64,000 nucleotides of DNA from Wurfbainia villosa (taxonomy: Eukaryota > Streptophyta > Magnoliopsida > Zingiberales > Zingiberaceae): contig CM046001.1 in assembly GCA_025175895.1 (NCBI GenBank), positions 51,521,719 through 51,585,718 on the forward strand. Direction: 5' to 3'. The notes under the pieces are model-generated. The model made no database searches and was not told where the DNA came from. It was given only the letters and a program-made list of their open reading frames with translations. How positions within the stretch are numbered: position 1 is the first letter of the stretch; every line of letters starts with the position of its first letter. The translations under genes were made by a program, and so were the position numbers. Shown here one piece after another: positions 53,148 to 64,000 of this stretch.

Positions 53148-56024
53148 TGTTGGGTTTTCGACACTGCGGCAAGTGTGTGTTCGAACATGTTTCGTAAATA
53201 TGTGCACAGCGGGAGAAATAAAAGCAATAAATCTAATTTATTACATCACACACACCACACGCATGCATAGTACAACATGTGTAGACATAATCGTAGTTTC
53301 AAATTTTATAATAAAAGGAAATTACTCTACGTATATCTGACGTATCACGTGTAACAGGAAAGACATCAACCGGAGCGACTCTTGCTAGAATCGCCTCTAT
53401 CCGTATCCACGCCGAGTATCGTCGGGATGACTTCACAAAGCCACGAGCCTCGTCTTTGTACGAGTCACTAGCCTCATGTCGAAGATGATGTGATCGAGAG
53501 AAGATCACAATCCAAATCAAAATTCGGATTCAAAAATGAGTCCCCAAAACTCGCTTCTCTGGAGAGGTATTCGTCAACCGTTTGACGAATCCTTCATCCT
53601 CCACCTATGAGGATTACTGGAGATCGAATCCCCGACAAGGTTATCGCTGTCGGAGCTCCAAATGTCGTCCAAACGACGCTCCAACAAGAAGAAAACAAGC
53701 TGTCCAGAAAACTGGACAGCTTTGGTGGAGAACTTGCGCCAGCCAAATAAGGAAAGTTAGGTGCTCACCTTATCGCCGGAGCCAAGGAAGATCACCGGAG
53801 CTCCTCCGGTAGCATCTAGACGCCAGCAGGTGGGGAGGACGACAGCTGTTGGATGCCAACTAGTGGAGCTTGGGCGGTGGTGGGCGGCGGCAAGAAGTTA
53901 GGCGCCGACAAGAAGAGGAGGAGAGGAGGAGAGGAAAAGATTTTCCAAAAATACCAAAAACCCTTAGGGCTCTCCAACCTCTAATCGCGCTTTTATAGAG
54001 TGTTGGGAGTATGGGGAATACAATCAAAGTCCCACATTGGTAAGACATGGAAAAAATCATGTGCTTATAAGAAAAAAGATATCTCCATTGACATGAGGCC
54101 TTTTGGGTAAAGCCCAAAAACAAAACCATGAGGGTCTAGGCCCAAAGTGGACAATATCATGCCATTGTGGAGATATGTGGAGCTTATAAGCACTAACAAT
54201 TGGTATCAGAGCCATGGTCCATGTCAAGCCATGAACCTCGAACGAAGGAAGTTGAGCTCCCACGTCCGGATCAAGAGAACCAGACATCAGAAAGGAAGTC
54301 TAGTTGGGTCGGGGGGACCGAACAACTGGCAGGAAGTCCTGGTGGGTTGAAGATCGGACATCAAGCAGAGAAAATCCTTCGAGGAGGGATAGGCTTGAGG
54401 GGGGGCCCAATGTGGTCCTTCGTTTGAGGGGGGGATTGTTGGGAGTATGGGGAATACAATCAAAGTCCCACATTGGTAAGACATGGAAAAGATCATGTGC
54501 TTATAAGAAAAAAGATATCTCCATTGACATGAGGCCTTTTGGGTAAAGCCCAAAAACAAAACCATGAGGGTCTAGGCCCAAAGTGGACAATATCATGCCA
54601 TTGTGGAGATATGTGGAGCTTATAAGCACTAACATAGAGCGCATGTTTCTTAACCATTAAGAAACTATCTCCTAGCGGTTATTGGTTCATAACCAAAACC
54701 CGTTAACCCGCTCCAATAATTTAAGTTAAAATAAATCAAACCGCATTGGTCCGTTTTAAGTTAAAACGAACCGAACCAACTTTGGTTCATTCGTTTAAAA
54801 CAAACGAAACCCCTTTGGTTTATTTTTCCACCATTGGATTAGAACCAAACAAATTTGGTTCATTCATCATGCCTTCAAAAGACACGACCCATCCACGCCC
54901 AACGCGATCAAATGATTTCATGTTCACCTCGCGTTTGGTCCAACCAAACTTAGTTTCTCGATGCGAGAATCTCATTCTCGTTTTTAAATCCTTGATTACG
55001 CCGCGTGTGACCAAATAGGTTCTCGGTTTATGTTGGCCGTCTATAATTAACCATTAATTATAGAACGATCACGAGTGACACCTAGTAGTACATCATGATC
55101 CCCAATTAACCGAAAAGATCAACGGTTGATCCAGAACTATTTCTGAAACCCTTCAGTAGCTCGAATGAATCGTGCCCCATTCCCTTCACTCATCTTATAC
55201 CCACTTAGTTCGTGATACGGTCTATAGTGTCACCCCACTAGGTTGACTACGTCATACCTACCCCAAGAATCATTTCCTCGCTCTAATTTAGTTAAGCATC
55301 GACATGTATCCAAGAGTATCTTACTCTAAACATGTAATGCTTTGCCAAAGACTTTAGTAACAATCCGACGAGAGGCCATGGGTATACATCTCCTCGCAAG
55401 GAGTGGTGAATCCTTTATAGGCTATTCAAACACCTTCGATCACTTCGACATATACTCAATCATCCCGGGTCCACATCTCCTCAGATATGCTTGCTTAAGA
55501 TGTCAAAACATAAATCTTCATGACCAAGATGACTTGAATACCGGAAGTCAAAGGAACATTGCACTTAAGCTGCAGTAAGAACTTCATTGACATATCTATA
55601 TATGCAGAGAACCATATGAAGTCTTACAGCTGATCACTCCAATGAACTAGTTACCATAACTAGCATCCACAATTAACTCTGGACATCACAATGTCTCCAG
55701 CGAGTGAGAATCAGCTGCTTGGATACACTAAGGAGTATACCTCATGCTAGTCTCGACAGAATTGATGGTGTCCTAATCCATCAATTCATTGACTAAGGAT
55801 AATTCCAATACATCACAATTACACATGTAAAGATACTCACTAGTTGTGATCCAATCATAAATTCTCTCATGCTGTGAATCGTATCGGGGACATTCAGTAA
55901 ATGAGTTTAAGATTTAATCAAATATATGAAAACATGTATACTCAAATAGTGAATCTTCATTTATCATATAAATAGTTCAAACATAAGGCGATTGTCTTAG
56001 GACACCTCTTAAATATTACTAACA
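53148..56024 (-). repeat. 3' LTR of Copia G, interrupted by a TRIM
   Basis: TGTTGGGTTTTCG to ACTAACA in plus coordinates. About 2.24 kb without the TRIM and one duplication, as in F. Confidence 0.85.
54001..54634 (+). mobile_element. TRIM (miniature LTR retrotransposon), 634 bp
   Basis: Two 198 bp LTRs (54001-54198, 54437-54634) starting TGTTGGGAG and ending CACTAACA differ at one base. Primer site TGGTATCAGAGCC (54201-54213, initiator Met) and polypurine tract GAGGGGGGGAT (54426-54436) define a plus-strand element with a 238 bp non-coding interior. A perfect TAGAG duplication (53996-54000, 54635-54639) flanks it. With no genes it must be moved by another element's proteins. The single LTR difference means a recent insertion. 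Confidence 0.95.
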
Positions 56025-56395
56025 AACTCCCACTTGGCCTATCGCTAATCGCTACGGTATCAATACCATAAGCTCTAACATGACCCTCAAACTTACTTTG
56101 AGGTAATGCTAGTTAAAGGATGCTAAGTTCCTTTCTGGGAATCTTCTCGAGTTGTATTTCCTTCCTAGTTATCATCTCTTTGATCAGATGATAGCGGCGA
56201 AACACATGTTTGGATCATTAATGAGACCACATCAAGTTCAGAAATGAACTTCTTAGTCCAAACTGCTTCCTTTGTTGCTTACCGCAATGAATTTCGCCCG
56301 CGGGCGTAATCCGCCATGATGTCTTGTTTGGAACTTTTCCAACTCAACGCGCCCTATTCAAGGTGAACACGCATCGGTGAGACCTAGAATCATCC
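56025..56395 (-). pseudogene. Copia G RNase H remains
   Basis: Recognisable by comparison with F 37286-37680. A GC-rich patch at 56279-56320 replaces the AEYIAA-coding segment, and several small deletions break the frame. Confidence 0.55.
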
Positions 56396-57908
56396 TTACT
56401 GTTTGGAAGTCGGCATTTGATATCCGCGTATCACCATGTCCCTTTTCCATATATTAGAACACACATCCTTAGTTCTTCTTAAGTACTTAAGGATCGTCTT
56501 AATGACCTCCCAATGATCCATTCCTAGATCAGACTGGTATCTACTCATGACACTCAGAGCATACGATATATCGAGCCTCGTACATAACATAGCATACATG
56601 ATAGATCCTATTGCAGATGCATAGGGAATCTTACTCATACAAATCCTCTCGTCTTCTGTGCGCGGACACATAGACTTCGAAAGGTGTATCTCATGCCTGA
56701 TGGGTAGGAAACCTTTCTTGGATTCCGACATGCTAAACCTCTTTAGCACTCGATCTATATATGTAGACTGCGAAAGACCAAGCAACCGTTTAGATCTATC
56801 TCTATAGATCTTAATCTCGAGGATGTAGGTTTCTTCTCCTAGGTCTTTCATGGAGAACGTCTTAGACAACCAAATTTTAACAGACTGTAAGATAGAAACA
56901 TCGTTTCCTATAAGTAATATATCATCAACATACAATACTAGGAACATGATTGCACTCCCACTAACCTTCTTGTACACACAAGGTTCGTCCGGATTTTGTG
57001 AGAAATCAAATTTTTTTTATTGTCTCATCAAAACGGATATTCCAGCTCCTGGATGCTTGCTTCAGTCCATATATGGACCGTCACAATTTGCATACCTTGG
57101 TTTTATCAACCGATGTGAAAACCTCAGGTTGTATCATATACACATCCTCGAGTAGGTTTCCATTAAGAAAAACTATTTTTACATCTATCTGTCATATCTC
57201 ATAATCATAATGAGCCGTTATGGTCAGGTGCATCCTAATGGATTTAAGCATAGCAACAGGCGAATAGGTTTCGTCATAATCAACACCTTGCTTTTGATGA
57301 TATCCTTTCGCCACCAATCTAGCCTTATAGGTAATCACATTACCATCCATGTCGGTTTTCTTCTTGAAAACCCACTTGCACCCTATAGGCTTTATGCCTT
57401 CAGGTGAGTCAACCAAGTTCCAAACTTGGTTTTCATACATGGAATCCATTTTCGACTTCACAAGGCCAAGCCACTTATCGCTTTCTGAACTTTTCAAAAC
57501 TTCTTCATAACTGGTAGGCTCCTCATCATCAATGAGTAACACGTCATTCGATTCACTTATGAGAAATCCATATCTCTTAAGAATATTGCGTGTTCTACCA
57601 GATCTACGAAGATGTGGTGTCTCAATAGGTCCAGCCGATGGTTCATCACTATGAGTTATTGGTTGTGGTGCTTCACCAGGTATCTCATCAATGTCTATTT
57701 GAATCTCTCGAGCCTCCTCAAGCTCAACGACACTCCCACTGTTTTCTTGCAAGAGAAACTCTTTCTCTAGAAACACAGCATGCCTTGAAACAAACACCTT
57801 TTGTTCCACAGGATGATAGAATTGGTAACCCCTTGTTTCCTTAGGGTATCCAATAAATAAACATTTATCAGACTTAGCATCCAATTTGTCTGATACAGTC
57901 CGCTTCAC
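56396..57908 (-). pseudogene. Copia G reverse transcriptase and connector
   Basis: 57192-57908 holds the end of integrase, the acidic connector and the start of RT (WVFKKKTDMDGNVITYKARL, GVDYDETYSPVAMLKSIRM). 56396-56977 holds VLYVDDILLIGND with the catalytic Asp pair, LSKTFSMKDLGEETYILEIK and IPYASAIGSIMYAMLCTRLD. A break near 56980-57190 separates the two. Well preserved compared with F. Confidence 0.82.
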
Positions 57909-59252
57909 ATAAGCAGGACAACCTCATATCTTCAAGTAAGATACATGAGGTTTCTTACTATTCCATATCTCATATGGAATAGTAGAGACTACCTTGGTTG
58001 ACATTCTGTTTAACAAGTAAACAGCTGTCTGAAGTGCATAGCCCCAAAAGGACTTGGGAAGATTCGCATGATTCATCATTGACCTGACCATGTCCAACAA
58101 AGTCCGGTTACGCCTCTCAGATACACCATTATACTGCGGTGTATATGGCGGAGTCCATTAAGACAATATACCATTGTCTCTTAGATAATCTAGAAACTCT
58201 TGACTTAAGTATTCACCACCTTGATCCGATCGAAGTATTTTAATACTCTTGTCATGTTATTTCTCTAATTCATTTCTAAATTCTTTGAACCTTTCAAAGG
58301 CTTCAGACTTGTGTTTTATTAAGAACACATACCCAAACCGTGAGTGATCATCGATGAAGGTAATGAAGTAGCTATAGTCTCCTAGAGCATGAGTTGTCAT
58401 AGATCCGCATACATCCGTATGTATTAGACCAAGTAACTCTCCCACCGGTTCACCTTTTCCAGTAAAAGGTAACTTAGTCATCTTGCCTTTTAAGCATGAT
58501 TCATATGTATCGTATAAATCCAATTCAAACGATTCCAGAATTCCACATCGGTGTAATTCGGACATGCGTTTCTTGCTTGCATGGCCAAGATAACAATGCC
58601 ACATGTAGGAGGCTAATTGATTATCTTTTTGAGCATGCTTGTTGCTCGCTTCGATATTGAGAATGTCACTGGATACGTCCAACGTATAAATACCATTGCT
58701 TAAAGTTCCAGTCACATAAAGAATGTCATTCAAGGTTATATAACAATAATTGTTACTAAATATCAAATGGTAACCATTTCTATTTAAACAAGAAATAGAA
58801 ATGATGTTCTTTATCAATGAAGGAATATAAAAGCAATTGTCCAGTTCTAAGACAAGTCCTGTAGGGAGTCTCAACAAAGACGTTCCAATGGCGAGTGCAG
58901 CAACCTTTGCTCCATTCACAACACGTAAATTTGACTCTCCCTTGACGAGTCTTCTTCTATTCCTTAGCCCATGTATGTCATTACATATATGTAAGCCACA
59001 CCCAGTATCCAATACCCAAGTGTTTGAGGAAATAGAATGACAATCAATAACGAAGATATCCAAGAAGATGGGCATCGATGCCTTATTCTTCTTCACGGAC
59101 TCAAGATAAATCGCAATTTCTTCAATTAACGACCCTCCTTGCCATAATGATGGCAAGTGCCCTTTGAGCTGGTTATGCCTTTTTATCTTTTTTCTTCTTC
59201 CCCTTCTGCTATTCCTTTGACTTCTTCTTAGAACCTTTCTTTGAGGAACCAA
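57909..59252 (-). pseudogene. Copia G protease and integrase
   Basis: The 58257-59252 frame (331 codons) includes NTWVLDTGCGLHICND (protease active site D-T-G), the LRNRRRLVKGESNLRVVNGA segment, the zinc-finger-like WHCYLGHASKKRMSELH...CESCLKGKMTK and the integrase core start LLGLIHTDVCGSM with YFITFIDDHSRFGYVFLIKH. The rest of integrase continues in broken frames to 57909. It would mature the polyprotein and insert the DNA copy. Confidence 0.82.
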
Positions 59253-59640
59253 CTAACAACACTGTCCCCTGCTTATGCTTCTTAGAAGGCTCCACAGTCT
59301 TCAGTATGTTGAGTAGTACCACAGATGAACCTTCTTGCATCTCATAGGTGAAGAGGAGCTTGGAGACTTCGAACCTTTCGAATCTCACTTATTCATCAAA
59401 CAACTCATAAAGATGAAGGACTATGGTATGAGCATTCATATGCTCATGCTGCTTCCGCAGCTCGGGTACCATCGCAGCTAGCATGATGCAACTCACTAGT
59501 TCAGAATCACTCACATGTTTCTGATAGGCCAACAATTGGTCCAGAGTTGCGTCATCACTAGGACGGGCGGGAAGAGGCTCTTCGAGGACATACACAAGCT
59601 TTTCTGCCTTGAGAACAATTCTCAAGTTTCTAAACTAGTC
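59253..59640 (-). pseudogene. Copia G gag fragment
   Basis: 59389-59625 codes MRIVLKAEKLVYVLEEPLPA, VSCIMLAAMVPELRKQHEHM and the following helix to LYELFDE. The continuation up to the Lys-rich tail (59180-59300) is in other frames. The N-terminus appears to be missing or very diverged. Confidence 0.7.
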
Positions 59641-60975
59641 TAAGAAGTTCAGTCCAGTCAATTTATTCAAATTCAAAATAGAGCAAATTCAAAGACACAT
59701 GATCAAGAGATTAATCTAGAAATACAAATCGAGTATATATGAGAAAGATGATTTTAAATACATCAACATACATTTATAAGTTCCATTCATTTTTCGAATT
59801 TCAAAAACCCCAAAATCACTTCGAGAGATCGTAGGTCAATCTCTGAATGGACTGATATCCAATATAGATATGAACAACCTTGGAAAGAGTCCAACAAGTC
59901 ATTCATAGCTACGATGGTAGGTATCAAATATACCGATTGCATATCACATATATACAACTATCACAATGTGCTATCAACTAATTGAATGTTCACACATATA
60001 TCGGGTTGTTAACACATTAACAAGTATGCATCATATGCATAGCACCCAACTTCACCTCCCTTCACATCGACCTTAGAGAGAGTCCAACAAGACGATGCTC
60101 CAGGTTAAAGCCAACCCATTAATCGAGAAATAGTTTTAATATGGTTAGAGCACATTCAACCAATTAGCCCGGCTTGGAGAGAGTCCAACAACCAAAGATA
60201 ATGATTGACCTCTGACTCTTACCATATTAGTATTAAACTATTTCATGGTTTGAACATGTTCAAGTTCGAGCCAGGCTTGGAGAGAGTCCAATAACCCAAA
60301 CAGGAAATAGAACTCTGGTTCTAACCATATTAATGGAAGGTGTATGCTTTAATATTTAGTAAGGGTTTTTATGTCTCATCTTCTTTGCATGCAAATAACT
60401 ATTATCTATATGGCATGACATACATGACATAAATCTACATGTCACGACACGCATGACATAATGATATGCATCTAATGCAATTACATGACATATAATTATG
60501 GCATGTATAAAAATTTCCTTATATGTAATAACTATTTATGGAAATAAAATATGTCTGAGATTTGATTCTCCAAATCAAATCATGATTAAATTAGGAAACA
60601 AATTTCTAAATCTAATCACATATTTTATTTATGGAAAGTGTTAATTAAGGAAAGTCAAATTTAATTTAGGAAACAAATTTCCTAAATTTTCAAAACTATT
60701 TATGGAAATAAAATATATTTTAGATTTGATTTCTCATGATTAAATTAGTAAAAAAAATTCCAAATATAATCAAATATTTTATTTATGGAAAGTGTTAATT
60801 TTCATAAATACTTCTAACTTTCTAAAAATAGAAGATTTCCATAACTACTTCTAAACTTTCTAAAATTAGAAAATTTTCATAAATACTTCTAAACTTTCCA
60901 AAAGTAAAAAATTTCCATAAATACAATTACGACTATCGCAAAACAATTTTACGATTTTGTCGAAACACAACCTGG
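59641..60975 (-). other. Copia G 5' leader with repeats
   Basis: Four GAGAGAGTCCAACAA-type motifs (59881, 60076, 60177, 60280) and three 37-38 bp tandem units (60801-60925), parallel to the F leader. Confidence 0.7.
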
Positions 60976-60987
60976 GCTCTGATACCA
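60976..60987 (-). other. Primer binding site of Copia G
   Basis: Minus strand TGGTATCAGAGC, exact initiator-Met site, next to the LTR at 60989. Confidence 0.87.
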
Positions 60988-60988
60988 C

Positions 60989-62000
60989 TGTTGGGTTTCT
61001 GGCACCGCAGCGAGTATGTGTTCGAACATGTTTCGTAAATATGTGCGCAGCGGAAGAAATAAAAAGCAATAAATCTAATTTATTACACCATACACATACG
61101 ACACGCATGCATATTACAACATGTGTAGACATAACCGTAGTTTCAAATTTTGCAATAAAAGGAAATTACTCTACGTATATCTGACGTATCACGTGTAGCG
61201 GGAAAGGCATCAACAGGAGCGACTCTCGTTCGAATCGCCTCTATCCGTATCCACGCCGAGTATCGCCGGATGACTTCACAAAGTTACAAGCCTCGTCTTC
61301 GTGACGAGTCACTAGCCTCGTGTCGAAGACGATGTGATCGAGAGAAGATCACAATACCAATCAAAATTAGGATTCAAAAATGAGTCCCCAAAACTCGCTT
61401 CTCCGGAGAGATATTCGTCAACTATTTGACGAATCCTTCGTCCTCCACCTATGAGGATTACAGGAGATCGAATTCCCGGCAAGGTTACCACTGTCAAAGC
61501 TCCAAACGTCATCCAAACGACGCTCCGACAAGAAAGAAACAAGCTGTCCAGAAAATTGGACAGCTTTGGTGGAGAACTTGCGCCGGCCAAATAAGGAAAG
61601 CTAGGTGCTCACCTTGTTGCCGGAGCCAAGGAAGATCATCGGAGCTCCTCCGGCAGTAGCTAGACACCGGCAGGTGGGGAGGACAGTAGCTGTTGGATGC
61701 CAACTAGTGGAGCTTGGGCGGTGGTGGGCGGCGACAAGAAGAGGAGGAGAGGAGGAGAAAAAAAGATTTTCCAAAAATACCAAAAACCCTTAGGGCTCTC
61801 CAACCTCTAATCGCGCTTTTATAGAGCACATGTTTCTTAACCATTAAGAAACCATCTACTAGCGGTTATTGGTTCATAACCAAAACCTGTTAACCCGCTC
61901 CAATAACTTAAGTTAAAATAAACCAAACCGCATTGGTCTATTTTCAGTTAAAATGAACCGAACCAACTTTAGTTCATTCGTTTAAAACAAACCAAACCCC
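60989..62000 (-). repeat. 5' LTR of Copia G, partial
   Basis: TGTTGGGTTTCTGG onward, collinear with 53148-54800 but without the TRIM: TAGAG occurs once at 61822-61826. It ends abruptly at AAACCCC before LTR H. Confidence 0.82.
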
Positions 62001-62996
62001 TGTACAGGATCGATATGTGTATGGCCGACTAGAGGGGGGTGAATAGCCCTCAATCGTTCGATGGCGGAATTCGTTCGTTCTCGTTGCGTTGCTTTCCTAC
62101 GATTGTTGTTAGCGCAGTGGAATAACAATGATAATAACAATACTAACAACACATAACAATCACAAGCAAACACACACGATATACGTGGTTCGGAACTGAA
62201 TGGTTCCTACTCCACGGGCGAGCTCACCGAGCTCTAGTTATGCGCACGACACTAACTAAACTCCTTCTTGACTACACGTCGGAGGTGGAGAAACTTCGTA
62301 CAAGCTATTACAACAGTAATACTATAAGAAATACAAAGACACAAGAAATACAAGTAAAGAACACTTTACAACTCTTTGCTTTGAACCCTTTCTTGTTGCT
62401 TGCTTTGGATGGCTCTTGAAGGACTGGAATGCAGCATCAATTCCCCTCCAATCGCTTCCTTAAAGTCTTGGCGAAATCCTCCGACTTGAGCTCCTTTTAT
62501 AACCTGCATCAAGCTGTTTTCGTGCCCAGCAGTCGATTGCCCATGTAACCGTTGTCTCATAACGGCCAGATCCACGTTGGATAAGTTCCAACGGATCTCC
62601 TACCCGATCGCCATCCATAGGCGATCGTGACCTAGTAGTCGGCCCGATCGCTACGGAGCGCGTCTGCTCACAACACTCCCATCAGTCGACTGTCATCCCT
62701 CGACAGTCGACTGCTATCGACATCAGTCGACTGCCAAGCACAAAATCGCAAGTCTAACACCAGTCGAACCCTAGTCGACTTGGACCAGTCGAACCGACAC
62801 CTATGTCAGTCGACTGCTGTCGGGAAAAACCTCAAACATCAAGTTGTTTGAGCATCTGACCATCGGGTAAACCCTCAAACATCAAGTTTGAGCCTCCGAC
62901 ACTCAGTCTTAGCCACTTGGCCAAGTCCACATCATCCCTCATGGAGTTCCCCATCGAAACTCTCTTCCCTCGGCCTACATCCCTCATGGAGTCCAC
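62001..62996 (-). repeat. Truncated Sirevirus LTR H
   Basis: TGTACAGGATCG at the left end, then GGCCGACTAGAGGGGGGTG, the U5 end shared by D and E. AGTCGACT palindromes lie near 62685, 62706, 62725 and 62806, and a TTTTATAAC motif at about 62496. It resembles the D/E LTRs to about position 997 and then stops. No internal region is present on either side. Confidence 0.75.
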
Positions 62997-64000
62997 AACG
63001 AGCCTCGTCTTTGTACGAGTCACTAGCCTCATGTCGAAGATGATGTGATCGAGAGAAGATCACAATCCAAATCAAAATTCGGATTCAAAAATGAGTCCCC
63101 AAAACTCGCTTCTCTGGAGAGGTATTCGTCAACCGTTTGACGAATCCTTCATCCTCCACCTATGAGGATTACTGGAGATCGAATCCCCGACAAGGTTATC
63201 GCTGTCGGAGCTCCAAATGTCGTCCAAACGACGCTCCAACAAGAAGAAAACAAGCTGTCCAGAAAACTGGACAGCTTTGGTGGAGAACTTGCGCCAGCCA
63301 AATAAGGAAAGTTAGGTGCTCACCTTATCGCCGGAGCCAAGGAAGATCACCGGAGCTCCTCCGGTAGCATCTAGACGCCAGCAGGTGGGGAGGACGACAG
63401 CTGTTGGATGCCAACTAGTGGAGCTTGGGCGGTGGTGGGCGGCGGCAAGAAGTTGGGCGCCGACAAGAAGAGGAGGAGAGGAGGAGAGGAAAAGATTTTC
63501 CAAATACCAAAAACCCTGAGGGCTCTCCAACCTCTAATCGCGCTTTTATAGAGCGCATGTTTCTTAACCATTAAGAAACTATCTCCTAGCGGTTATTGGT
63601 TCATAACCAAAACCCGTTAACCCGCTCCAATAATTTAAGTTAAAATAAATCAAACCGCATTGGTCCGTTTTAAGTTAAAACGAACCGAACCAACTTTGGT
63701 TCATTCGTTTAAAACAAACGAAACCCCTTTGGTTTATTTTTCCACCATTGGATTAGAACCAAACAAATTTGGTTCATTCATCATGCCTTCAAAAGACACG
63801 ACCCATCCACGCCCAATGCGATCAAATGATTTCATGTTCACTCCTCGTTTGGTCCAACCAAACTTAGTTTCTCTCGATGTGAGAATCTCATTCTCAAGCT
63901 CGTTTTAAATCCTTCGGATTACGCTCGTTGTGCGTGTGACCAAATAGGTTCTCGATTTATGTTGGTCATCTATAATTAACCATTAATTATAGAACGATCA
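62997..64000 (-). repeat. Partial LTR of another G-family copy
   Basis: Starts in mid-LTR and is nearly identical to 53443 onward in the G 3' LTR, closer than to G's own 5' LTR. It lacks the TRIM: TAGAG occurs once at 63549-63553. It runs off the window. Confidence 0.82.

Larger units (their letters stand above)
53148..62000 (-). mobile_element. Copia G: degenerate Ty1/copia element related to F
   Basis: 3' LTR 53148-56024 (with nested TRIM), internal region 56025-60988, and the first 1012 bp of the 5' LTR from 60989. Domain order and sequence follow F closely. The 5' LTR breaks off at 62000 against LTR H, so the second target duplication cannot be read. Confidence 0.85.

Noticed and set aside
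54199..54436. Possible small gene inside the TRIM
   Set aside because: 238 bp interior with no conserved frame; it contains only primer site and polypurine tract.

Overview
This window is nuclear DNA of a flowering plant, probably a monocot with a large, repeat-rich genome. It carries one intact-looking spliced host gene and many nested LTR retrotransposons. No tRNA, rRNA, CRISPR or bacterial-type feature was seen. The species cannot be read from the sequence; a Zingiberales-like genome is only a guess from the style of the repeats.

Host gene. A complete dehydroascorbate reductase (DHAR) gene lies on the minus strand at 30522-50873. Six exons (79, 91, 147, 118, 141 and 87 bp) join in phase, with GT/AG borders, into 220 codons without a stop, and the CPFS active-site motif is present. 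Intron 3 is 17.5 kb long and holds a 14.7 kb nested retrotransposon insertion.

Retroelements, left to right. 1-4505: Athila-type Ty3/gypsy element, minus strand, with gag and protease but apparently no RT/RNase H/integrase; it has its 5' LTR in the window and sits inside Copia A. 4506-8648: Sirevirus-type Copia A, plus strand, with RT-RNase H, multi-PPT 3' region and 3' LTR. 8649-29034: Sirevirus-like B, plus strand, gag relic plus 3' LTR, interrupted by a solo LTR (10421-12282) and by Sirevirus C (13288-26926, minus). C is itself interrupted by gag-only element D (15381-20887, minus, perfect ATATT duplication). 33453-48110: gag-only element E (minus, perfect AAAAT duplication) in DHAR intron 3, carrying a second type of Copia, F (35061-44329, minus, perfect CATCA duplication). 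51600-53147: LTR-like sequence and a truncated gypsy-type gag-like ORF. 53148-62000: Copia G, a relative of F, whose 3' LTR contains a 634 bp TRIM element (54001-54634, perfect TAGAG duplication). 62001-64000: truncated Sirevirus LTR H joined to another partial G-family LTR.

How it fits together. D, E and probably B keep LTRs, initiator-Met primer site, gag and polypurine tract but no pol, so they would need enzymes from autonomous Sireviruses such as A or C; both of those are broken here. Signals that ordinary annotation does not name: arrays of the palindrome AGTCGACT just upstream of the TATA box in the Sirevirus LTRs, a matching pair in their 3' non-coding region, AACCAA/TTGGTT inverted repeats in the F/G LTRs, and repeated leader motifs between the primer site and gag of F and G.
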